Origin: Mycobacterium colombiense CECT 3035
GTDB taxonomy: Bacteria > Actinomycetota > Actinomycetes > Mycobacteriales > Mycobacteriaceae
Assembly (NCBI RefSeq): GCF_002105755.1
Contig: NZ_CP020821.1
Span: 186,001 to 250,000, forward strand
Direction of reading: 5' to 3'
Length of the DNA stretch: 64,000 bases
Shown here: one piece after another, positions 16,437 to 23,557 of the stretch
Layout: each line of letters starts with the position of its first letter
How positions within the stretch are numbered: position 1 is the stretch's first letter
Notes under the pieces: generated by a model
What the model was told of the DNA's origin: nothing
Databases searched by the model: none
The model's input: the letters and a program-made list of their open reading frames with translations, nothing else
Translations under genes and position numbers: made by a program

Positions 16437-17356
16437 GCCGGCGCGCCCAACCCGTGCACCGGCTCGTGGGCCGGCAAGGCCACCGACAGCACGCCGTCCC
16501 GGGCCAGCAGCGGCATCGGATCCAGATGGGCGGCCGAACCCTCGGCGGCGGCCCCCGCACCGACGACGTCGAAATCCGTCCCGCAGCCGGCGCAGCGCAG
16601 CATGCGACCGTGCAGGTGCGAACCCGCCAGCGTGTCGTCACACACCGGGCAGTGATCTCGGTAGGCGAAGGTCCGGTCCCCGACCCGGCAGGCCAGCATC
16701 CTCACCCCGTCGATCGCGAATCCGGCGACCTCGCCGGGTATCAGCTCGGCCAGCTCGGGGGCCGGGCGCCAGGCGGTCGGCCCATGGCCGTTCGAATGCA
16801 GGTGCGCCAGTAGCGACTGCGCCGGAATGACGCTCGCCGGAGCGGTCGTCGTCTCGGCCGTCACCACCTCGATCGAGGAGATCTCCGGTGCCGCCGCGCG
16901 GACCGCGTCCTGCACGGCCAGCTCCAGCGTCACCGCGGACGACGGGCAGCTCTTGCAGCTGCCGGTGAAGGCCAGCCGCACGGTGTCGTCGGCCACCTCG
17001 AGCAGGTCGACGTCGCCGCCGTGCGAACCCAGGTAGGGCCGCACCCGATCCAGGGCGTCGGAGACCCTGCGGTGCACGTCGTGCGGATGCAGGCCGTGCA
17101 CCAGGAGCAGGCTGGCCACCAGGTCGTCGGTGGCCAGCCGCTCGACCAGCCCCCCGTCCGGTTCGGGATCGCCGACCATCCACATGATCCGCTCCAGCCC
17201 GGCGCCGTACAGCCCGACCACCTCGCGAACCAGTTGCTGCGCACGGTCATACGCGGCGGTCCCACCCGCAGCGCAGGAATCCAGCAGTGTCTGGATCCGA
17301 TCGCCCGCCTCACGCCACTGCGCGTCGTTCGCGGACTTGTCCGGGCGATCCGCCAT
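16433..17356 (-). CDS. NifU-like scaffold domain fused to a four-Cys Rieske-like domain
   Basis: The 307-aa protein has a helical N-terminus, then a NifU C-terminal-type Fe-S domain (about 95-165; Cys134 and Cys137 in TGSCKSCPSS). A C-terminal domain (about 205-300) is laid out like a Rieske ferredoxin. In that domain the ligand set reads CPVC (236/239) and CAGC (255/258), so all four positions are Cys instead of two Cys and two His. That suggests a tetra-Cys iron, Fe-S or zinc site. It is placed 3 nt after the large-subunit gene. In related high-affinity hydrogenases such proteins are thought to carry electrons toward the quinone pool; the same role is inferred here. Confidence 0.85.
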   Translation of the reverse strand: MADRPDKSANDAQWREAGDRIQTLLDSCAAGGTAAYDRAQQLVREVVGLYGAGLERIMWMVGDPEPDGGLVERLATDDLVASLLLVHGLHPHDVHRRVSDALDRVRPYLGSHGGDVDLLEVADDTVRLAFTGSCKSCPSSAVTLELAVQDAVRAAAPEISSIEVVTAETTTAPASVIPAQSLLAHLHSNGHGPTAWRPAPELAELIPGEVAGFAIDGVRMLACRVGDRTFAYRDHCPVCDDTLAGSHLHGRMLRCAGCGTDFDVVGAGAAAEGSAAHLDPMPLLARDGVLSVALPAHEPVHGLGAPA

Positions 17357-17359
17357 GCG

Positions 17360-19159
17360 TTACTCCCCGACGGGTGACTGGGTGGGCGTGTGCAGTCTGT
17401 CCAGGGATTTGCCCTTCCCCAGGTACATGTGCACGCCACACGGCAGGCACGGATCGAAGCTGCGCACCGTGCGCATGACGTCGATTCCCTTGAAGTTGTC
17501 CCGGCCGTTCTCCTCGAAGATCGGCTGGCCCTGGACCGCGTCCTCGTACGGACCCGGCGTGCCGAAGCTGTCCCGCGGGTTGGCGTTCCACGGCGTCGGC
17601 GGGTACGGGTGATAGTTGGCGATCTTGCCGTCCCGGATCACCATGTGGTGGCTGAGCACACCGCGCACCGCCTCGGTGAAGCCGCATCCGATGGCCTCGT
17701 CGGGCACCTCGAACTTCTCCCACGTCTTGGTGCGTCCGGCGCGGATCTCCTCGAGCGCCTTCTCGGCGAAGTGCAGAGCGCACGCCGCCGCGTAGGCCTG
17801 GAAGTAGGTGCGCGCCCGGTCGCGTTCGAGCGTGTTGCTGCCGTACGTGGGGATCTTCCACTCCAGCTCGACCGGTCCCTTCAGGGCGGTCTTGGGCAGG
17901 TTGATCTTCACGCTCGAACCGGTCGCCTTGACGTAACCGATGTCGACCAGGCCGGCCAGCGCCGTCGACCACAGCCGGGCCAGCGGACCGCCACCGGTGT
18001 CCAGCGCCAGGTGGTCCTTGCCGTCGAACCAGCGCGGTGACATCACCCAGCTGTACTTGCCGCCCTCTAAGTCCCGCTTCTGCGGGTGCGGGTTGGTGTG
18101 CTGGTTCCACGGGTGGCGCCGGTCCACCGCGTTGCCCAGCGGATCGGTCTTGACGAACATCTCCTGGTCGGTCCAGTCATCGTAATATGAACTGCCCAAA
18201 AGGATTCGGATGCCGAGGTTGATGTCCACCAGTGAGTGGGTGACCAGTTTGCCGTCGACCACCACGCCAGGGGTGACGAACATCGCGTTACCCCAGCGCT
18301 CCATGTCCTTGTATTCGAAGTTGCACACCTCGGGGTCCTGGAAGGAGCCCCAGCAGCCCAGCAGGGTGCGGCGCAGCCCGACCTTCTCGTAACCGGGCAA
18401 TGCGGTGTAGAAGAAGTCGAACAGGTCGTCGTGCATCGGGACGACCTTCTTCATGAACTCGACGTAGCGCATCAGCCGCGTCATGTAGTCGGTCATCAGC
18501 TGGATGGTCGCCACCGTGCCGACCCCGCCGGGGTACAGGGTGGAGGGGTGCACGTGGCGTCCCTCCATGAGGCAGAACATCTCTCGCGTCCACCGGCTGA
18601 CCACCAGCGCCTCGCGGTAGAACTCACCGCTGAACGGGTTGAGCGAGCGCATGATGTCGGCGATCGTCTTGTACCCGTGGGCGTCCGCGTGCGGGGCGGG
18701 CGTCTTCTCGGCCAACGAGAGCACGCTCGGGTTGGTCTCGGAGACCATCTTCTCGCAGAAGTCGACGCCCACCAGGTTCTCCTGGAAGATGTTGTGGTCG
18801 AACATGTATTCCGCGGCCTCGCCGAGGTTGACGATCCACTCGCCCAGGTGTGGCGGCTTGACGCCATAGGCCATGTTCTGCGTATAGCACGAACAGGTGG
18901 CGTGGTTGTCGCCGCAGATGCCGCAGATGCGGCTGGTGATGAAGTGGGCGTCGCGGGGGTCCTTGCCCTTCATGAAGATCGAGTAGCCGCGGAAGATCGA
19001 CGAGGTGCTGTGGCACTCGACGACCTCACGGTTCTCGAAGTCGATCTTGGTGTAGATGCCCAGGCTGCCCACGATCCTGGTGATGGGATCCCAGGCCATG
19101 TCGACCAGTTGGCCGGGCTCCCGCTTCGCATGGGTGGGTTCAGGAATGATGGTTGTCAT
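17360..19159 (-). CDS. hhyL: [NiFe]-hydrogenase large subunit, group 1h (actinobacterial high-affinity type)
   Basis: The 599-aa catalytic subunit oxidises H2. The proximal motif is RICGICGDNHATCSCY with active-site Cys79 and Cys82. The distal motif is DPCLPCGVH with Cys571, Cys574 and His577, followed by a 22-residue tail that the protease should remove. Segments such as EYMFDHNIFQENLVGVDFCE match Streptomyces and Ralstonia actinobacterial-type enzymes as I remember them and differ from the Huc (group 2a) type. The ATG at 19159 is preferred; an upstream in-frame extension lacks conserved sequence. No Tat signal is present. The gap to the small-subunit stop is 97 nt. Confidence 0.96.
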   Translation of the reverse strand: MTTIIPEPTHAKREPGQLVDMAWDPITRIVGSLGIYTKIDFENREVVECHSTSSIFRGYSIFMKGKDPRDAHFITSRICGICGDNHATCSCYTQNMAYGVKPPHLGEWIVNLGEAAEYMFDHNIFQENLVGVDFCEKMVSETNPSVLSLAEKTPAPHADAHGYKTIADIMRSLNPFSGEFYREALVVSRWTREMFCLMEGRHVHPSTLYPGGVGTVATIQLMTDYMTRLMRYVEFMKKVVPMHDDLFDFFYTALPGYEKVGLRRTLLGCWGSFQDPEVCNFEYKDMERWGNAMFVTPGVVVDGKLVTHSLVDINLGIRILLGSSYYDDWTDQEMFVKTDPLGNAVDRRHPWNQHTNPHPQKRDLEGGKYSWVMSPRWFDGKDHLALDTGGGPLARLWSTALAGLVDIGYVKATGSSVKINLPKTALKGPVELEWKIPTYGSNTLERDRARTYFQAYAAACALHFAEKALEEIRAGRTKTWEKFEVPDEAIGCGFTEAVRGVLSHHMVIRDGKIANYHPYPPTPWNANPRDSFGTPGPYEDAVQGQPIFEENGRDNFKGIDVMRTVRSFDPCLPCGVHMYLGKGKSLDRLHTPTQSPVGE

Positions 19160-19256
19160 CGCGTAACTTCTTCCCGCTTTGGCTGCTGTCAGCGTCCGCT
19201 GATGCGGCGACGGCTTTTCCGGACTGGAGGGAGGAGCGCGCACACCGGTAGGTGAC

Positions 19257-20312
19257 CTACCAGGTGCGGCGCGCTCCAGTGGTGAGTTTGTCGCCGTTGT
19301 GGCGCCACCGCGGCTCTTTGTCGACGGTGCGTTCCGTGATACCCCTCAGACTGCGAATCACGGCTCCGTACAGACCCGACGCGGTGCTCGAGATCTTGCC
19401 GCCCGGCGGCTCGTCCATGAACGGCATGAACTTGTCCGGGAACCCCGGCATCGTGCAGCCGATGCAGATCCCACCGACGTTGGGGCAACCCCCGACACCG
19501 TTGATCCACCCGCGCTTGGGCACGTTGCATTTGACGACGGGGCCCCAGCAGCCAAGCTTCACAATGCATTTCGGCGACCCGTACTCGGTGGCGAAGTCGC
19601 CCTGCTCGTAGTAGCCGGCCCGGTCGCAACCCTCGTGCACGGTCTTGCCGAACAGCCACTGCGGGCGCAGCGCGTCATCGAGCGGGATCATCGGCGCCTG
19701 GCCGGTCGCCATGTAGAGCAGGTAGGTCAGCGTCTCCGACAGGTTGTCCGGCTGGATCGGGCAGCCGGGCACGCACACAATCGGGATGCCCGCCTTGCTC
19801 TTCCAGTCCCAGCCGAGGTAGTCCGGCACGCCCATCGCCCCCGTCGGGTTGCCGGCCATCGCGTGGATTCCCCCGTAGGTGGCGCAGGTCCCGACCGCCA
19901 CGATGGCGGTGGCCTTGGGCGCCAACCGGTCGAGCCACTCGCTGGTGGTCATCGGCTGCCCGGTGGCCGGGTCGTTGCCGAAGCCGCACCAGTAGCCCTC
20001 GTCCTTGATCTTCTCGTTCGGAATCGATCCCTCGACCACCAGCACGAAGGGTTCCAGCTCGCCGCGGTCGGCTTTGAAGAACCACTCCAGAAAGTCGTCC
20101 GCGCCTCCGTTGGGGCCGCACTCGAAGTCGATCAGGGGCCAGTGCACGGCGACCTGGGGGAGTCCGGGCAGGGCTCCCAGGGCGATCTCCTCGACGCTGG
20201 GCTGGGTGGCAGCAGTCAATGCCACCGAATCACCGTCACAACTGAGCCCAGCATTGATCCATAGAACATGGATCAGTGTTTGTTCTGCCTTGACTGCTGC
20301 TTCTGTTGGCAT
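19257..20312 (-). CDS. hhyS: [NiFe]-hydrogenase small subunit, group 1h
   Basis: The 351-aa subunit carries the Fe-S relay to the electron acceptor. It begins without a twin-arginine leader, so the dimer should be cytosolic. The proximal cluster motif is GLSCDGDS (Cys25, Asp28), where Asp takes the place of the second Cys; a 3-Cys/1-Asp proximal cluster is known for the actinobacterial-type enzyme of Ralstonia. Later Cys motifs include VGTCATYGG, VPGCPIQPD, HEGCDRAGYY, KLGCWGPVVKCN and GGICIGCTMPGFPD. It lies upstream of the large subunit, and an upstream gap of 256 nt to hypB probably holds a promoter. A ggaaag ribosome site lies 8 nt before the ATG. Confidence 0.96.
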   Translation of the reverse strand: MPTEAAVKAEQTLIHVLWINAGLSCDGDSVALTAATQPSVEEIALGALPGLPQVAVHWPLIDFECGPNGGADDFLEWFFKADRGELEPFVLVVEGSIPNEKIKDEGYWCGFGNDPATGQPMTTSEWLDRLAPKATAIVAVGTCATYGGIHAMAGNPTGAMGVPDYLGWDWKSKAGIPIVCVPGCPIQPDNLSETLTYLLYMATGQAPMIPLDDALRPQWLFGKTVHEGCDRAGYYEQGDFATEYGSPKCIVKLGCWGPVVKCNVPKRGWINGVGGCPNVGGICIGCTMPGFPDKFMPFMDEPPGGKISSTASGLYGAVIRSLRGITERTVDKEPRWRHNGDKLTTGARRTW

Positions 20313-20526
20313 GCTGCAGCTTTCCGGAGCCGGGCTGGGGCTCCTGCGCCGCCGGAGTCGACCGTCGGCCCACTTGCGCAGCGCTATTTTTTGGGTCTAC
20401 TCCCGCTATCGTGCGTTGTCAACGGTCCGATATCCCGCGCTAGTACGCACGTGTCGCATAGCGCCGAAAAGCCATGGCGCGCTTGGCTGCTTCGCCGCGT
20501 CCGGGTATCGGTCGCGGACCGGTCGT

Positions 20527-20545
20527 CCTGCGAATGTTTCGCAGG
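20527..20545. terminator. Perfect hairpin between hypB and the small-subunit gene
   Basis: An 8-bp perfect inverted repeat (cctgcgaa, loop tgt, ttcgcagg) lies 24 nt beyond the hypB stop and 215 nt before the small-subunit start. It could end the nicT-hypA-hypB transcript or act as an operator for the structural genes. There is no T-run, as is usual for mycobacteria. The rest of 20313-20568 holds no gene that I can support. Confidence 0.45.
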
Positions 20546-20568
20546 AGAACGGCGGCGTCGGGCACGAT

Positions 20569-21342
20569 TCAGGCGGCGTCCGCGGCAAACCGGCGCAGCC
20601 AGCCGAACCACGCGGCCATACCGTCGCCGGTGCGCGCGCTGAGCGGCAAGATCGTCGCTGCCGCATTGACTTTGCGGACGTGGGCGATGTACGTGTCGAC
20701 GTCCACGTCCAGATGGGGCACCAGGTCGATCTTGTTGAGCAGCACCACATCGACCGACCGGAACATCACCGGGTACTTCAGCGGCTTGTCCTCCCCTTCG
20801 GTCACCGAATACACCATGGCCTTGGCGTGCTCGCCGACGTCGAACTCGGCCGGACAGACCAGATTTCCGACGTTCTCGATGATCACCATGTCCAGCGCGG
20901 TGAGGTCGAGGCCGGGCAGTGCGCGGTTGATCATGGGCGCGTCGAGGTGGCATTCGCCGCCAAATCCGTTGCTGGTATTGAGCAGCGATACCTGGGCGCC
21001 GCGGCCGCTGAGCTTGGCCGCGTCCAGGTCGGTGGCGATGTCGCCCTCGATCACCCCGATGCCCAGCTCGCCGGCGAGCTCGTCGAGCGTTGCCTGCAGG
21101 ATGGTGGTCTTGCCCGATCCCGGCGAGCTCATCAGGTTGAGGGTGCGCACCCCGTTGCTCTCGAAGGCCGCCCGGTTGGCGTCGGCGAGCAGGTCGTTCT
21201 CGGCGAAGATCGCCTCCAGCACGTCGACGCGCTGGCTGCCGGTGCGATAGCGGCTGTGATCGCCGTGATCGTGATCGTGCGGAAGGTCATCGTGGGAGTG
21301 GGTGTGCACCGTTCCGTCGTCGTGCCGATGAAATCTACCCAT
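20569..21342 (-). CDS. hypB: Hydrogenase/nickel GTPase HypB
   Basis: HypB (257 aa) is the GTPase that, with HypA, delivers nickel to the large subunit. The N-terminus is His/Asp-rich (HTHSHDDLPHDHDHGDH), a nickel-storage feature. Walker A is SSPGSGKTT (72-80), followed by EGDIATD, ENVGNLVCPAEFD and the base-recognition NKIDLV. The ATG at 21342 is chosen because a gaaagg ribosome site is 8 nt upstream; an upstream TTG at 21348 would sit too close to it. It starts 12 nt after the hypA stop, so the two are co-transcribed. Confidence 0.96.
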   Translation of the reverse strand: MGRFHRHDDGTVHTHSHDDLPHDHDHGDHSRYRTGSQRVDVLEAIFAENDLLADANRAAFESNGVRTLNLMSSPGSGKTTILQATLDELAGELGIGVIEGDIATDLDAAKLSGRGAQVSLLNTSNGFGGECHLDAPMINRALPGLDLTALDMVIIENVGNLVCPAEFDVGEHAKAMVYSVTEGEDKPLKYPVMFRSVDVVLLNKIDLVPHLDVDVDTYIAHVRKVNAAATILPLSARTGDGMAAWFGWLRRFAADAA

Positions 21343-21354
21343 CGCCAATGCCTT

Positions 21355-21690
21355 TCACGAGACATCCAGTGACGTCACCAAGAATTCGTTGCCGTGCAGC
21401 ACCTCGACGTCGGAACTGTCGCACTCCGGACACCAGATCGACCACGGTGACGTGATCTCGGACTGCCCGCCGCATGCACGGCACCGGACCTCGGCGCCGA
21501 CGCATTCGAGTTCCAGCTCGGCGTCGGGCATGTCCTCGGCGTCGCGGACCAGCGTCCAGCAGAAGGACAGCGACTCGGGCACCACCTGCCGCAGCGCACC
21601 CACCCGCACCCGCACCACGTCGACGTGCCGGCCGTCGGCGTGATCCTTGACCACGCCGGCGATCGCTTCGCACAGCGACAGCTCGTGCAC
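21355..21690 (-). CDS. hypA: Hydrogenase nickel-incorporation protein HypA
   Basis: HypA (111 aa) starts with GTG and reads MHELSLCEAIAGVV; the amino terminus, His2 and Glu3 bind nickel. The zinc site is formed by Cys70/Cys73 (CRAC) and Cys87/Cys90 (CPEC). It hands nickel to HypB and the large subunit. It follows nicT after a 100-nt gap in the same direction, so nickel import and nickel insertion are likely expressed together, although a hairpin lies in that gap. Confidence 0.95.
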   Translation of the reverse strand: MHELSLCEAIAGVVKDHADGRHVDVVRVRVGALRQVVPESLSFCWTLVRDAEDMPDAELELECVGAEVRCRACGGQSEITSPWSIWCPECDSSDVEVLHGNEFLVTSLDVS

Positions 21691-21758
21691 CCGGTCACCG
21701 CCGATCCGCGAGCCGGGCGCAGGCCGAAAAGCCCATGAGCACTGTTCTACACCCGAAC

Positions 21759-21787
21759 GGCCGCTTGCGGTCAGCCTCTTTGCGGCC
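21759..21787. terminator. Possible hairpin after nicT
   Basis: Arms ggccgc and gcggcc are separated by 17 nt directly downstream of the nicT stop and upstream of hypA. A nested ccgcttgcgg palindrome is part of the same region. It may be a partial terminator or attenuator that separates nicT from hypA. The stem is only 6 bp, so this is weak. Confidence 0.3.
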
Positions 21788-21790
21788 CGC

Positions 21791-22906
21791 TCAGGACGAG
21801 GTCCACTTCTCTTCGATGCGCCCGTAGCGCCAGACGAGCAGGGCCACCGCCCACGTCACGACGAACATGCCGACGACGACGTAGCCGATCGTGTTCAGGT
21901 CCAGCCCGCCGATCCAGCTCCAGAACGCGCCCCGCCAACCGAACTGGTCGGCCAGCACGACGAGGAGCTCGATGCTGCCGATCAGCAGCGCGACCGCCAC
22001 CGACAGGGCGGTGATGGTGAGGTTGTAGTAGATCTTGCGCACCGGGTTGGAAAACGCCCAGCCGTAGGCGAAATTCATGAACGAACCGTCGATGGTGTCC
22101 AGCAGGCACATGCCGGCGGTGAACAGCACCGGCAGGCACATGATCGCGTACCAGGGCAGCCCCGCGGCGGCGCTGGTGCCGGCCAGCACCAGCAGCGCGA
22201 TCTCGGTGGCGGTGTCGAAGCCGAGCCCGAACAACAGGCCGACGGGATAGCAGTGCCAGGACTTGGTGATCGACTTGGTGACGCGGCCGAGCAACCGGTT
22301 CATCAGCCCGCGGTTGTCCAGGTGCCGCTCCAGTTCGGCCGCATCGGTGTCGGGATCGTATTCCCCGCGGCGCACCCGGGCGAAGACGCGCAGGATGCCG
22401 ACCAGGACGATGACGTTGAGAAGCGCGATCGCGTACAGGAAGACACCCGAGACGCTGGTGCCGATCAGTCCGGTGTAGTGGTGCAGCGTCGAGGAGTCGT
22501 CCCTGACCGGACCCACCACCGCCTGCACCCCGCACGCCAGCAGCACCGCCAGCGCGAAGACCACCGTGGAGTGGCCCAGCGAGAAGAAGAAGCCGACGGC
22601 CAGCGGGCGCCGCCCGTCGTTCATCAGCTTGCGGGTGGTGTTGTCGATGGCGGCGATGTGGTCGGCGTCGAAGGCGTGACGCATGCCCAGGGTATAGGCA
22701 GTCAGCCCGACACCGACGCCGAAAGCCTTGCCGCCCAAGCTGTATTGGGACGGAGCGACGAAGACGACCAACGTGAACCAGCCGAGCAGGTGCAGGGCCA
22801 CGATCACCGCTAGCATCGACGCCAGTCGCCACCACTCCGCCGGCGACAGGGCGCCGAGAAGCCTCGTCGCCCGTGACGGCCGCCGGTCGATCTCGGTGCT
22901 GGCCAC
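21791..22906 (-). CDS. nicT: Nickel/cobalt permease NicT (NiCoT family)
   Basis: The 371-aa integral membrane protein imports Ni2+ (possibly Co2+). The NiCoT signature RHAFDADHIAAIDN lies in the second transmembrane helix. Other family motifs are FFFSLGHSTVV, LGFDTATEI and a MCLLDTIDGSFMN segment. About eight hydrophobic helices are visible. The GTG at 22906 is chosen because aagga lies just upstream and because the longer frame reads through the divergent promoter region. Expression beside hypAB and a Fur-type regulator fits nickel-dependent hydrogenase supply. M. tuberculosis keeps an orthologue (Rv2856). Confidence 0.95.
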   Translation of the reverse strand: MASTEIDRRPSRATRLLGALSPAEWWRLASMLAVIVALHLLGWFTLVVFVAPSQYSLGGKAFGVGVGLTAYTLGMRHAFDADHIAAIDNTTRKLMNDGRRPLAVGFFFSLGHSTVVFALAVLLACGVQAVVGPVRDDSSTLHHYTGLIGTSVSGVFLYAIALLNVIVLVGILRVFARVRRGEYDPDTDAAELERHLDNRGLMNRLLGRVTKSITKSWHCYPVGLLFGLGFDTATEIALLVLAGTSAAAGLPWYAIMCLPVLFTAGMCLLDTIDGSFMNFAYGWAFSNPVRKIYYNLTITALSVAVALLIGSIELLVVLADQFGWRGAFWSWIGGLDLNTIGYVVVGMFVVTWAVALLVWRYGRIEEKWTSS

Positions 22907-22969
22907 TGGGGTCCTTCCGGCGCGTCCTTGCGGTATCGGCTGAGCACAACCGGCACGACTGTAAGTACC

Positions 22970-22996
22970 GCGACTCGCCAGATGCAAGTGAGTCGC
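22970..22996. promoter_or_regulatory. Inverted repeat in the nicT/Fur-family divergent promoter
   Basis: Arms gcgactc and gagtcgc are separated by 13 nt and lie about midway between the two divergent start codons (22906 and 23064). The position and dyad symmetry suit a binding site for the adjacent Fur-family repressor, which could then control its own gene and the nicT-hyp-hydrogenase genes. No direct evidence for binding exists in the sequence. Confidence 0.4.
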
Positions 22997-23063
22997 AGGA
23001 ATTGAGGTGCCGTGATCGCACCCAAGACTGGCGATCCCGCCGCTACGGCGCGACACTGAACCG

Positions 23064-23555
23064 GTGGCGCCCAAGCCGTCGGTACTGGATGCGTCGGTCA
23101 CCGAGAGGATCGGCGATTTTCTGCGTGCCCGGGGGCTGCGACGGATGGCCTCGCGGATCCAGGTGCTGGCGGTGCTCGAACCCGTCAACGGCCACCTGCC
23201 GGTGGCCGAGATCGACAAGCGACTGCGGGAGTCCCTGCCGCCCGGCGCCCACGCGCCCGACGTGGCGACCGTCTATCGCACGGTGACGACGCTGGTCGAT
23301 CAGGGGGTGTTGCACGCGTTGACGCTCGACGGCGGCGTGACGACCTACGGTCTGGCCACCGCGCCGCACCATCACGCGGTATGTACGAAGTGCGCCACCA
23401 TCATCGAGGTGCCCGCGCGCCAGCTGAGTTCGGCCCTCGAACACGCGATGGCGGGCAGCTCGTTCGCGCTGTCGGAGGCGGCAGGGCTGACGCTGCACGG
23501 CTTGTGCCCGCGGTGCCAGGAGGACAAGCCCGCCGCGCGGCCGCGCCGGCGCTGA
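23064..23555 (+). CDS. Fur-family metalloregulator, probable nickel sensor (Nur-like)
   Basis: The 163-aa protein has the Fur layout: an N-terminal winged helix with DVATVYRTVTTLVDQG (about 66-80), a His-rich hinge HHHAVCTKC (102-110) and a C-terminal dimerisation domain with CPRC (148/151). The two CxxC pairs form the structural zinc site, and the three His residues belong to the regulatory metal site. It is transcribed away from nicT, so it probably represses nickel uptake and perhaps the hydrogenase operon. Zur or a general Fur identity cannot be excluded from sequence. GTG start. Its end is 2 nt from the convergent mtr stop. Confidence 0.85.
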   Translation: MAPKPSVLDASVTERIGDFLRARGLRRMASRIQVLAVLEPVNGHLPVAEIDKRLRESLPPGAHAPDVATVYRTVTTLVDQGVLHALTLDGGVTTYGLATAPHHHAVCTKCATIIEVPARQLSSALEHAMAGSSFALSEAAGLTLHGLCPRCQEDKPAARPRRR

Positions 23556-23557
23556 GG

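Noticed and set aside
17360-20312. Assignment of the hydrogenase to group 2a (Huc type)
   Set aside because: Small-subunit GLSCDGDS and large-subunit MFDHNIFQENLVGVDFCE fit group 1h; the Huc small subunit, as I remember it, begins with a different FQGGACSGN motif.
23064-23555. FurA paired with catalase-peroxidase
   Set aside because: No katG lies nearby; the partner is nicT, and the gene arrangement favours a nickel regulator.
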